This document shows positions 9,115 to 18,600 of a stretch of DNA of 64,000 nucleotides, piece by piece. Within the stretch, counting starts at the first letter, position 1; every line of letters begins with the position of its first letter. The notes beneath the pieces were generated by a model. It did no database searches, was not told the DNA's origin, and saw only the letters and a program-made list of their open reading frames with translations. The stretch is from Clostridiales bacterium. Lineage in GTDB: Bacteria > Bacillota > Clostridia > Peptostreptococcales > Anaerovoracaceae. A program made the translations under genes and the position numbers. The stretch is from positions 1 to 64,000 of the forward strand of contig JAAZCE010000018.1 in the NCBI GenBank assembly GCA_012513435.1, given 5' to 3'.

Positions 9115-11214
9115 CTATGGCGTAATCTTTATCATTTTTTTTAATGAGATTCCGTATACCATATACAGGAAGGCAATAAGAACCAATATCATCCCAGCCT
9201 CCATCGCCAGCATTTTCACCTCAAAGGCCTCCACATGCATGTCGTTAAAATATGTCAGCATCAGACAAAATGCAGCAGACATACCACAGCCTGCCAGCGC
9301 CGGATAAAAGAATACCTTGCGAAGCTGTCCGTAGATAACACTTGCCTTGTAATACCTGTCAGCACCTAATTTCTTGAGATCTCCGAATAATACTCTGTTG
9401 TCTTCTGCAATAGTCACACTTCTGACGTAGTTCATTATGCCCACCGCAGCAAGGGATATGATGGAAATGTAAATACTCATAAGCACGAATATGGACACCA
9501 TCTGCATAGCATTGGTCTTTACCATTACTCTGAAGAAAGGTGCATATTTCCAGTCATCCATAAGGTGGATATTGTCGGCGGAAACATTGCCGCTGCCCGT
9601 ATATCCATATTCCTTGCCCTGATCTTTCGCCTGCTGTTCCTCATAAGCGTCATAGTATGCCATGTGGTCAGAAAGCTCTGTTGCTCTGTTAATATATTCC
9701 TTTTGCAAAGCCTCGGAAAAATCATAAGTGCTCATAACATCTTTTACACTAAAGAATATCATTTTTTCTATTTGAGCGTCGCTTAAGTCCCATGTCATTT
9801 TCTCATACTCCTCATCTGAGAGGATAAATACAAAAGGCTCGCTCATAGACGTCATGTTGCCAAATCTTTCTGTTCCGGCATAATCAGCTGTCACAGCGTC
9901 GCCTGTCACAGGGTTTGTGATTTTTTTCAAACAGTCCGGCCCAACCCATATACTCCTCTTATAGTCCGAATTTACCACCGTCTTGTATTCTCCCGACTTT
10001 ACATTAACCTTTCCCCTGTTGAGACTGGCGATTCTTGAAAAGTCTGAGGCAGAAACAAAGGATGCCAGCTTTTTTCTTTCTGTATCGTAATACTTGCCTT
10101 CGTCACTCAGGTCTTTTTCCTTATAGGTTATAACAAGCTGCGCCACCTCAGCTTCCTCGTAAGATGTTATCTCTACATTGTGTTCCTCTGCCAGCTTCTG
10201 TATATCGGCCTCCTTCACCTGCTGCTCGCTTGCGGGAAAATGCATGGAGCAGTCATCAGGGAATTTATCGCCCCCTGCAAGGGCCGAATTGTAGTACATA
10301 ACTCCCCAGAAGGAGGAAATAAGCATGACAAAAATCAGGAGCGTGGCAACGCACATATTCCTAGTGGTCTGCCTCGCCGTAAAACGCATAAGATTGACGG
10401 AAATAATGTTTTTGTAGTATTTCTCCGGATCCCTGTTTTTTTTCGTATGTCCCACTGCATTGAGCATAAAGAGATACAGCCCTACTACACAAAGACCATA
10501 GGTAGCATTCCATGCAGAAGGCATGCTTACGGAAAACATTCTGGCGCTGACAGAAGGAACCGCCACTGCTAAAAAGAGTCCTACTACGCAGAACACTATC
10601 CCTACCTTTCCGGTCCAAGGCTTTATCTCCCTTACCATTTCCGTTTTTCGCTGCTGGTTGAGAATCTCCATCACATCTATTTTTTTCATGAATTTAACTC
10701 CTGCCGCAAATATGCAGAGCACTAAGAACAGCGCAAAAATAATGCTGACGGCTACTCCTCCAAAGCCGAGGCTGTATGTCATGTCCACTGTATTTACGAC
10801 AAACGTCTGAAACCCTTTCCATATGAGAAAGGAAAAAGGCAATCCTGTAGCTATGCCTGCCAGAGCGTAAACGGCAATTACAGGCAGCAGCTCTCGGACA
10901 AGGCACCTAGCGAGGAGCTTTTTTCTTTCCCCCAGAGCCAACATAACTCCCACTTCACGACTTTTGTGCCTAAAAAAAAGCCCCGTTCCATAAATTGTGA
11001 AAATAGTACAGCCTATTAAAGTCACTCCCATCATCAAGAGAGACAGCTTCCGCGTGTCACCGCCCTCCGGCAGGAAGCTTTGTACCGTGTTGGAAAAATA
11101 CATAAATGCAAAGGAAGACACCAGAATGACCGACAGGAAAACGCACAGCCCCAGAAGCCTGTACTGTCCTTTGTTTTTTTTACGCAACTTCGCCATTATC
11201 CTATTCATCGTCAT
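9115..11214 (-). CDS. BceB/FtsX-type ABC transporter permease
   Basis: 699-residue permease of the antimicrobial-peptide exporter/sensor type. It has an FtsX-like arrangement: a hydrophobic N-terminal segment (about residues 19-38), three more helices by 180, a group at about 205-310, a large extracytoplasmic domain (about 320-560), then three C-terminal helices. The segment RHKSREVGVMLALGERKK just after the second helix is the usual FtsX/BceB cytoplasmic loop. The ATG at 11214 has GGGAGG eight bases upstream and overlaps the end of the ATPase gene by 14 bases. Together with that ATPase and the divergent kinase/regulator it forms a Bce-like resistance module; the substrate cannot be told. Confidence 0.85.
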   Translation of the reverse strand: MTMNRIMAKLRKKNKGQYRLLGLCVFLSVILVSSFAFMYFSNTVQSFLPEGGDTRKLSLLMMGVTLIGCTIFTIYGTGLFFRHKSREVGVMLALGERKKLLARCLVRELLPVIAVYALAGIATGLPFSFLIWKGFQTFVVNTVDMTYSLGFGGVAVSIIFALFLVLCIFAAGVKFMKKIDVMEILNQQRKTEMVREIKPWTGKVGIVFCVVGLFLAVAVPSVSARMFSVSMPSAWNATYGLCVVGLYLFMLNAVGHTKKNRDPEKYYKNIISVNLMRFTARQTTRNMCVATLLIFVMLISSFWGVMYYNSALAGGDKFPDDCSMHFPASEQQVKEADIQKLAEEHNVEITSYEEAEVAQLVITYKEKDLSDEGKYYDTERKKLASFVSASDFSRIASLNRGKVNVKSGEYKTVVNSDYKRSIWVGPDCLKKITNPVTGDAVTADYAGTERFGNMTSMSEPFVFILSDEEYEKMTWDLSDAQIEKMIFFSVKDVMSTYDFSEALQKEYINRATELSDHMAYYDAYEEQQAKDQGKEYGYTGSGNVSADNIHLMDDWKYAPFFRVMVKTNAMQMVSIFVLMSIYISIISLAAVGIMNYVRSVTIAEDNRVLFGDLKKLGADRYYKASVIYGQLRKVFFYPALAGCGMSAAFCLMLTYFNDMHVEAFEVKMLAMEAGMILVLIAFLYMVYGISLKKMIKITP

Positions 11215-11956
11215 CGCAGTCGCCTCCCAGCCGTCCTATAGTATACAGCAGTCGGTCCATGAACTCCCGCCTTGAGCCGTCTCTTCTCAATTCGTTGTAG
11301 ACCATGCCGTCCTTCAGCATTATGACCCTGTCACAAAAAGAGGCTGCGAAGCTGTCATGAGTAACCATTAGGACAGTTGCGCCCATTTCCTTTTTTGCCT
11401 GAACAAAGGCTTCTATTACCGCTCGGCAGGATTTGCTGTCAAGGTTGCCTGTTGGCTCATCGGCCATGATAATGAAGGGCTGGTTCATCAGCGCCCTTGC
11501 CACTGCTGTACGCTGCTTTTCTCCGCCTGATATTTCGGCAGGGTATTTATTCTTGATGCTGTCAATGCCAAAACTGGCACAGATATTTCCCGCCTTAGCC
11601 TCCATCTGAGCAATAGGCTTGCCTGCGATTATCTGAGGCAGACATATATTTTCAAATACGCTAAGACCGTCCAGCAACATAAAATCCTGAAACACAAAGC
11701 CTATTCTCTGGTTTCGTATCTTTGACATTTCCTTTTCATTTGCCTTGGATATGTCCTGGCCCGCCAGCAAGATTTCCCCTTGGTCTCTCGGCACGAAGCA
11801 GGATACACAATTAAGCAATGTGGTCTTGCCGCTTCCCGACGGTCCCATGACCGCCACAAATTCGCCTCTATTGACCTCCAAGGATATGTCCTTCAGCACC
11901 GGATATGTCCTGCTCCCGGTTTTGTAGCTTTTTGACAGATGATTTACTTTAAGCAA
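11201..11956 (-). CDS. BceA-like ABC transporter ATPase
   Basis: ATP-binding subunit (251 aa) partnering the downstream permease. Motifs: Walker A GPSGSGKTT, Q-loop FVFQDFMLLDGLSV, signature ISGGEKQR, Walker B IIMADEPTGNLDS and switch His in VTHD. The TTG at 11956 is preferred over the TTG at 11974, because the GGGAG ribosome site (11966-11970) lies between them, eight bases before 11956. It belongs to the LolD/MacB/BceA branch. It is divergent from the LytTR response regulator. Confidence 0.88.
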   Translation of the reverse strand: MLKVNHLSKSYKTGSRTYPVLKDISLEVNRGEFVAVMGPSGSGKTTLLNCVSCFVPRDQGEILLAGQDISKANEKEMSKIRNQRIGFVFQDFMLLDGLSVFENICLPQIIAGKPIAQMEAKAGNICASFGIDSIKNKYPAEISGGEKQRTAVARALMNQPFIIMADEPTGNLDSKSCRAVIEAFVQAKKEMGATVLMVTHDSFAASFCDRVIMLKDGMVYNELRRDGSRREFMDRLLYTIGRLGGDCDDDE

Positions 11957-12042
11957 TTTAATCGCTCCCTTCAAAATTTGTTGCTAATGAATTCAGTTCT
12001 CCCATATGATAGGATATTTGAGAAAACGCTGCCTTCCGGGAA

Positions 12043-12073
12043 ATGTAAAGTTCAGAGTAAATTATGTAAAGTT
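12043..12073. promoter_or_regulatory. Direct repeat, probable LytTR regulator binding site
   Basis: ATGTAAAGTT occurs at 12043-12052 and again at 12064-12073, a period of 21 bp (two helical turns). It lies between the ABC transporter and the divergent LytTR regulator. LytTR domains typically bind two direct repeats spaced about 21 bp, so this is the likely target of the adjacent regulator; that assignment is inference. Confidence 0.6.
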
Positions 12074-12150
12074 TGGGGTTTTCTTTTTCTCTCACGTTTA
12101 CAAAAAAGAATAGGTCATGTAAAATGGGTAACATAGAGAGGAACGGCAAT

Positions 12151-12885
12151 ATGGTAATTATCGGTATATGCGACGATCAACAGAATATGCGAAACAACTT
12201 GAGAAAAGTTCTTGAACTAAAGTTGCAGCTTATGGGCCTTGATTATCTCATAAAGGAATATGGTTCTGGGGAAGCTCTCCTTGCTGATAGAGATTTTGAT
12301 AGACTGGAGCTCTTGTTTCTCGATATAGAAATGAAGGGAATGAGCGGCATGGATACGGCGAAAGCCCTGCGAAAAAATGGCTCAAAGGCGATGATCATAT
12401 TTGTTACCGCTTATCCTGATTTTGTTTTCCAAGGATATGAGGTTCATGCCTTCCACTACATACTGAAGCCCTATGAAGAAAAAAAAATAATCCAGGTTTT
12501 GGAGCAAGGACTGGAAAAGCTTACGTCCGATGACAGACAATTTTACATCATAAAACAAAAGTCCGGCGTTTACAGAATTCCTTTTGACAATATAACGGCT
12601 TTTTGCAGCGATCGCAGAATAATCAAGGTATTAACCGTGGACACTCCAAATGATATTACATCTATAAACGAAAATGATGGCATTCATTTTTATGGCAAAC
12701 TTGCCGAGGTGGAACAGGAGCTTCCTGGTTATTTCATCAGAATACACAATCGCTGGCTTGTTAACCTTAATTTTGTAACGGCTGTAGAAAAAGATACGTG
12801 TATCTGCAGCGAAATGTCACTGCCTGTAAGCCGGACCTACAAGCAGGCTCTGGAAATTGCTTTTGCTCGTATACTACTTGGATAA
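12151..12885 (+). CDS. LytTR-family response regulator (AgrA-like)
   Basis: 244-residue regulator. The receiver domain (about 1-120) shows the acidic pair CDD, phospho-acceptor Asp in LFLDIEMKGMSG, Thr in IIFVTAYPD and Lys in YILKPYE. The C-terminal LytTR domain (about 135-240) has YIIKQKSGVYRIPFDNI and the typical RIHNRWLVNLNFV. The ATG at 12151 is chosen because GAGAGGAA lies upstream; an earlier in-frame extension has no homology. It is followed 30 bases later by its kinase and transcribed away from the ABC transporter, which is its probable target. Confidence 0.88.
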   Translation: MVIIGICDDQQNMRNNLRKVLELKLQLMGLDYLIKEYGSGEALLADRDFDRLELLFLDIEMKGMSGMDTAKALRKNGSKAMIIFVTAYPDFVFQGYEVHAFHYILKPYEEKKIIQVLEQGLEKLTSDDRQFYIIKQKSGVYRIPFDNITAFCSDRRIIKVLTVDTPNDITSINENDGIHFYGKLAEVEQELPGYFIRIHNRWLVNLNFVTAVEKDTCICSEMSLPVSRTYKQALEIAFARILLG

Positions 12886-12915
12886 GCTCATTGTAAAGGA
12901 AAGAGTGCGGAACAC

Positions 12916-14196
12916 ATGGAATCTGTTCTAGAAACAACAGCTCATATAATATCCTTGGGACTAGGTCTGGTGACAGGGTTTTTCCTGTATCGCTGCCTCT
13001 GTTTTTTTGCTTCCAGAAAAGAAAGCCGGCTATGGCTTATACCTGTTTTATTTTCCTGTGCTATACTGTCCTGCATGGTGATTTTTTCCAACGATTTCTT
13101 TAACGTAACTTTGGCCTTCGTATGGTTTATCGCCATGATGCTGGCGGCCTTTCGCGGCAAAATCATACCTCGGCTTGCTGCCGTTGCCGTTTTGTATCCG
13201 CTTATTATTTCCCTGAACTTTCTCCTTCGTGATATACTTGGATACTTTTATATGTTTATCAGCAACGATTTGTGGTCAAGTATCACATGCACTATTGCTG
13301 AATCGACCTTGCAGCTTTTATTCTGGTTTTTTATCAGCAGATTCTTTGAGAACAGACTCAGCCAAATATCTACTTTGTTCAATTGCAAAACATGGATTTT
13401 GCTCAGTATAGTTTGCATGGCGTCCTTTGTCAGTATTATTACATGCGTCTATTTTACTCCACAGCAAAGCTGGAAATTTTGGATTTGTGCCCTTGCCTGC
13501 ATCATGACAAATATTGGCTGCCTATATCTTGCTGAGTATTTTATTAACAGCATCCGTAGCGATATGGAAATAAAAAATTTAGAGCTTCAAGGCGAATACT
13601 ATCGACAGTTGGAACAAAATCAATCGGATATTCGCAAATTTTACCACGATATAAACAATCACTTGGATGTAGTCAAAAGTCTTTTAGATGCAGGAGATAA
13701 CACTGCCGCAAAAGATTATTTTCACGAGATAGAAGCACAGGCAGCAGTTCGTAACAGAGCTTTTTGTAGCAGCGGCATACTAAATGCCTTGCTCAACTCC
13801 AAATACAATTCAGCAGAGGACTCTGACATTGACTGTTTCTTTAACATTGACTTGAAGGATACTATGGGAATCGACGACGTAAGCCTATGCTCCCTCTTTG
13901 CCAATACTCTAGATAACGCTATTGAAGCGTCCTTAAAAATACCCGACGAATCAAGAAGAAAAATATCTCTCAAATCCAGAACCACAAGCAACGGATATTT
14001 TAGCTTTGAGCTTATCAATGCCAAAATAAATTCCATAAATAAAAAGGATGGCCGCTTTCTCTCCGATAAAGAGGAGAGCACCTCTCACGGACTTGGGATA
14101 CCCGCCGTAAAATCCATAGTAAAAAAGTATGGCGGTACTATTGATATCACCTATACAGATGCTACATTCACCGTCACAATTTTTATTCGTATTTGA
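12916..14196 (+). CDS. GHKL sensor histidine kinase (AgrC-like)
   Basis: 426-residue membrane kinase. About six hydrophobic segments fill residues 10-210. The phospho-acceptor region is FYHDINNHLDVVKSLLD (about 243-259); the ATPase shows the N box FANTLDNAIEAS and G box STSHGLGIPAVKSIVKKYGG. This is the AgrC/NatK type lacking a classic HisKA dimerisation domain. No precursor peptide or AgrB-like protease gene is visible nearby, so peptide quorum sensing is not supported; sensing coupled to the Bce-like transporter is more likely. Confidence 0.86.
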   Translation: MESVLETTAHIISLGLGLVTGFFLYRCLCFFASRKESRLWLIPVLFSCAILSCMVIFSNDFFNVTLAFVWFIAMMLAAFRGKIIPRLAAVAVLYPLIISLNFLLRDILGYFYMFISNDLWSSITCTIAESTLQLLFWFFISRFFENRLSQISTLFNCKTWILLSIVCMASFVSIITCVYFTPQQSWKFWICALACIMTNIGCLYLAEYFINSIRSDMEIKNLELQGEYYRQLEQNQSDIRKFYHDINNHLDVVKSLLDAGDNTAAKDYFHEIEAQAAVRNRAFCSSGILNALLNSKYNSAEDSDIDCFFNIDLKDTMGIDDVSLCSLFANTLDNAIEASLKIPDESRRKISLKSRTTSNGYFSFELINAKINSINKKDGRFLSDKEESTSHGLGIPAVKSIVKKYGGTIDITYTDATFTVTIFIRI

Positions 14197-14243
14197 AAAG
14201 CGATAACAGCGCGATTAAAATGATGTAAACTGCGATTTTTTGG

Positions 14244-14272
14244 TTGACAACAGGAATACTAAATGGTAGACT
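14244..14272 (+). promoter_or_regulatory. Promoter of tRNA-Lys
   Basis: TTGACA (14244-14249), a 17-bp spacer and TAGACT (14267-14272), placing the start site about 45 bases before the tRNA. Confidence 0.65.
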
Positions 14273-14324
14273 CTTATGTGTTCGGAATAATTTGAAAGAA
14301 AAAACACGCTTTATGCGTTCATAT

Positions 14325-14400
14325 GCACCATTAGCTCAGCTGGCAGAGCACCTGACTCTTAATCAGGGTGTCCACGGTTCGAACCCGTGATGGTGTACCA
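14325..14400 (+). tRNA. tRNA-Lys (anticodon CTT)
   Basis: 76-base tRNA. Acceptor arms GCACCAT/ATGGTGT pair in seven positions (first pair G:T); the D arm contains AGCTCAGCTGGCAGAGC; the anticodon stem CCTGA/TCAGG encloses the loop CTCTTAA, giving anticodon CTT; the T arm has GGTTCGAACCC. The CCA end is encoded. It is monocistronic with its own promoter and terminator. Confidence 0.96.
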
Positions 14401-14405
14401 ACTAT

Positions 14406-14437
14406 AAACGTTGATACTACACAGTCTCAGCGTTTTT
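14406..14437 (+). terminator. Rho-independent terminator of tRNA-Lys
   Basis: AAACGTTGATACT pairs with AGTCTCAGCGTTT around an ACAC loop (13 pairs with one mismatch and one G:T), followed by a T-run. Confidence 0.85.
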
Positions 14438-14642
14438 CATTTTTTGTAGTTTCTGGCTTCGTTAAATATGTGGCCCCGCGTGTAACGGAGGGCAGCAAGG
14501 ATGCCAATCAACAGTTTATCAAACTGAAAGCATTTGTGTGAAAATTCCTATTGAATTTGGTGCAATCGTTGAAACGAGGCAAACTGTTGTTAGTTGTGGT
14601 GATATAGATAATGAGCCTTTTAGTTGGCAGAACAGGAACTCC
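14438..14642. other. Non-coding stretch with possible decayed coding sequence
   Basis: No intact gene. On the plus strand an open frame without a start reads FVKYVAPRVTEGSKDANQQF and stops with TGA at about 14540; a second frame then reads KIPIEFGAIVETRQTVV. The composition is protein-like, suggesting a broken gene, but I recognise no family. Confidence 0.25.
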
Positions 14643-15647
14643 TTAAATCATCACCTTGCTGCCATCTCCAAGTACTATCTTCCTAAATCCCGCTTCCTTA
14701 AGTAGCGCTCTGCACCTTGCAACGTTCCATCCTCTGTTTGCCTTGGTATCCTTGCAAACATCTCTCGGATTAACTCCTGACTCTGCGCATATCATATTCG
14801 CACCAGACATATATCCCATAATATTAGGCTCGTGTATACCCATTATTGGCATTCGCCTCATGGATGCAAAGGTCAAAACCTGGGCTGCCGCCACCTTTGA
14901 AAGTGTAAAATTGCTTATCTCCGGCGTTCCTTCAAAGGGCGTTCCCGGAACAGCGATACGCTTCATTGCACCGCACTGCAAGGTTTCGATTTCCTTGCTA
15001 AAAAAAATATGCTCGGTCATTTCCTCCGGAGTGTGTTCAGCAGCGATAGGCTCCAATGCATCCAGCACCTCAAGCCCCGCCTTCCTGGCATTATAAAGAG
15101 TTCTTTTTCTCTCTTCCGGGCTCAAGGTAGTTTCCTTACCTTCGCCCAGCCTCCAGCAATGATAGACCCCGTCAATTCCGCCTGCCTTCATTTCTAAAAA
15201 CTCTTCATACGTCGTGTCTCCCACATTTGAAAATATCTTCGTTGGGCCATTGAGACTGGCTTTTGCTATTTCAACTGATTTCAGAAAATGCCCCATGTTA
15301 TATTCATGCATGGTCATTAAGTACAGTCCATAAAGGTCCCCGTTATATGTGAATTCCTTTGTTTTTTCTGCCAAGGACTCCTTATCGATCTCCATAGTTC
15401 TAAACTGCGTGTAGTTTTTTGCAAAGGAGCAAAATGAGCAATTTGCCTGACATGGCGAACAAGCTAATCCTATCTGGCCGAAAATGTAACCCGCATTGCC
15501 ATTTCTTTCCCTTATAATTCCTGCCGCTGCTCCTCGTATTGCAAATGCTTCCCTCGAAGCATCGTCTAATGACAATAATGCGATACACTCCTCTCTTGTC
15601 ACCGCATCTCCTGCACAGGCTTTTTCTATTATCCTGTTAATCTTCAT
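14643..15647 (-). CDS. Radical SAM protein with BATS-type C-terminus (biotin synthase-like)
   Basis: 334 residues. The radical SAM cluster motif is C66-x3-C70-x2-C73 (CQANCSFC), with an extra Cys63 just before it. The C-terminal part (IMGYMSGANMICAESGVNPRD) resembles the BATS domain shared by BioB, HydE, PylB and ThiH. The N-terminal helix and length (BioB about 320-350) fit that superfamily, but the residues around the cluster (FGQIGLACSPC) differ from true biotin synthase, and no other biotin synthesis gene is near; biotin seems to be imported via BioY elsewhere in the window. The substrate is unknown. It ends about 25 bases before the large c-di-GMP gene's stop-side region begins upstream on the same strand. 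Confidence 0.75.
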   Translation of the reverse strand: MKINRIIEKACAGDAVTREECIALLSLDDASREAFAIRGAAAGIIRERNGNAGYIFGQIGLACSPCQANCSFCSFAKNYTQFRTMEIDKESLAEKTKEFTYNGDLYGLYLMTMHEYNMGHFLKSVEIAKASLNGPTKIFSNVGDTTYEEFLEMKAGGIDGVYHCWRLGEGKETTLSPEERKRTLYNARKAGLEVLDALEPIAAEHTPEEMTEHIFFSKEIETLQCGAMKRIAVPGTPFEGTPEISNFTLSKVAAAQVLTFASMRRMPIMGIHEPNIMGYMSGANMICAESGVNPRDVCKDTKANRGWNVARCRALLKEAGFRKIVLGDGSKVMI

Positions 15648-15671
15648 TCTTTCCCCCTTGTATTTACGCCA

Positions 15672-18600
15672 TTATATATCCCTGCTAATATCGATAAACG
15701 TCATGATGATTCCATGATAAGGGTCTGTCTCACTGCGCCGTTTCTTTGCACTCATTCTATAAGTATGCTGTTTCCCAGACGGCGTCCTGAGCTTCACAAT
15801 TACCGTATCTCCTAAGTGCTCCTTTTCATCTGAAGCAGCCTTGACAAGCTTCTGCATCTTAGCAACATCTCGGGCAGTCGCCACATTTTCTGACAAAAGC
15901 ACTTCCCAAAAATCACCATCGTCAAAATTGCCGGCTATGTAATTACTGATTGATGGATTATAATAGAAGTTTCCCCTTGTCTGGTCAAACTCAATTATTA
16001 TTATTCCTGCACTATCAATAGCTGTACGGTATTTGCTAATTTCACTGTTGTTCGTTAAAAGCATGCTGTTCTGAGCCATCAGTCGTGCGTTTTCTTCTTT
16101 GTTAATTGCTGCTTTGACCTTCAATTGCATAAGTTCAGGCTCTATTGGCTTAGCAATAAAATCCGCCGCACCACATTTTATAGCCTCAAGGTTGGTCTGT
16201 CCATCATGATGGCTACTTACTACAATAACGGGAATTGTCTGCATCTCTACACTTTTTCGCATCTTTTTCAGCACCTCAAAAGCATCCATTCCGTTAATAT
16301 CTAAATCTAGCAAAACGATGGAGATACCCATTCCAAATCGGCGCAAGCGCACCAAGGCTGTATTGCCATCATCTGCTGTTTCTACAAGAAATTCCTTTTC
16401 AAACATCTTCGCAAGTATCAAACGATTATTTTCATCATCTTCCACTACCAGCATTCTGCGTTTTGCCTGTCCGCCGAATCCTGGCGCAGGTAACCCTTGA
16501 GTCCTTGAAGTTTCTTTACTGCCTTCTCTATTAAAAAACGTGAAGTTATCTTTACCTGAAGACTTTACACGGTAAAGCGCTGTGTCTGCATTGCGGTAAA
16601 GTGTTTCAAAATCCTTCCCGTCTTCAGGATAAATCGCAACTCCCACACTTGCTGATATCTGTACTTCAAGATTGAATACCTTCCTAACCAGCGAACATAT
16701 CTGCCGGGCTTTATTTTCAATAGCTCCATCATATGGAACATCTGCCAGACAAATAAGGAACTCGTCTCCTCCGAGCCTGCCCATTAGATCTCCTGAACGG
16801 AGGACACAACGAAGAGAGTTAGCAATGTCTATCAGCGCCTGATCGCCCGTTGCATGCCCAAGAGCGTCATTAAGGAATTTAAATCCGTCAATATCCATCA
16901 TGAGCAGAACATGCCGTGCCGAATTCTGCTCCCTGATAAGCTGATTCATTCTCTGAGAGAAGGTTGTCCTATTGAGAACGCCGGTAAGCGGATCTGTTTG
17001 TGCTAACCGGATAGCGTGTAATTCCGCCTTCTTTTGTTGGTCTATATCCTCGTACATCAGATGAGCCTCCACTCCCTCTGATCCTGAATATTTTACAAGT
17101 TCTACGGTAACACGCCGCCACAAGCCACTGCCTGTAGACAACATCTCTCGGTATTCAAGGGTCTCCTCACGCTTTCCACTCTTAAACCTTTCCAACAACC
17201 CATCCGAATTGAGCAACGCCAAGTATTTTTCTCTGTCTTCCTCGCAAACACACAGCTTCGCATATGCCTGTGCACGTTGATTAAAAGTGGCGCTCCCCGG
17301 CTCAAGACCAACCTTGATAAGGGTGCCATCAACAGTATAATCCAACATTCCCTTGTTAAGATTCCACCGCAAATAGGTATATGACTCTGGCGATCGTTTT
17401 TTCAGTGACTGCTGAAGTTTCTGGAATGCCGCTTCCTTTTCTCTTTGTTCGGTAATGTCTCTGGTGACTATAATGGCACGAGACGGCTCTTCCTCCGTTC
17501 CAAATATCACTGTGGCTTCTGCACGAAACCAAACATATTTTTTCTCATGTACAACAATAGCATAATCTAAGCAACAGTTCTTCTCTCCGGCTTTTATTCT
17601 GCCGTAGAATTCGAGGTAATCCGCAATACATTTAGGTGCGATTATTCCTCTTCTCACAAACTCATCGGGTACATTTTCGATTTCCTGACCGAATCCCATA
17701 TCTAAAAGCATCTCTGTATTATGATAATAAACTCCGTTCTTAATATCATAGTGTGCAATATTACGCCCCCCAATAGAGGCTGCAATACGAAACTGTTCTT
17801 CGCTTATTCGCAAATCGTTTTCTGCATTGACTAGCTCTGTTATATCGTAAAGCACAGCATTGAACAGACAGATATCCCCCTGCCGCTCGCTGACCTCGCC
17901 CCTAAGGTTGACCCACTTATAGCCACCATCCTTAGTATGTACGCGATAGGTGCAGTTAAGCTTCCCGCCATCTTCAATCATGGACTGTACCTGAGACTTG
18001 ATAATAGGAACATCTTCACTAAAAGTAATATTTGTAATTCCCTTTTCGGAAATTTTCTCATACTCCTTGCGGCTGTATCCAAACATCTCACAAAATCCAT
18101 CGTTGAAATAGGTGATTTTTATGCCTTCTGGTGAAGCAATATATGACGCAATACCACCCGGTATACTATTGGTCAATAGCTTAAGGCAAGTGTATGCATC
18201 CCTCTCCTCCGTAATGTCACGGCCTGTACAGTAAAGTCCTAGGACGTTTCCCGTAGTATCATACAGCGCATATTTTGACATTTTGAAATACCTCATCAAT
18301 CCGTCCCCGGAAGGCACTGCCTCGATATAGTCTACGACACGGTTTTTCGTCTCCAAAACGCGCTTGCTATTTTTGCGAAACTTATGCGCGTTTTCCTCAG
18401 CAAACAATTGGTATTCTGTCTTCCCTATAATGTCCTTTTCATCATTTTTACCGATAAATTTAACAAAAGCAGCACTGCAGCATATGTATCTAAAATCGCT
18501 GTCCATAGCAAAAACAATGTCAGGCGACGATGCCATAATAGCTGACAATACGAATGGCATAGTTTCGCGAACAGTCAGTACCCTTTTCTCCTGCTGGCTC

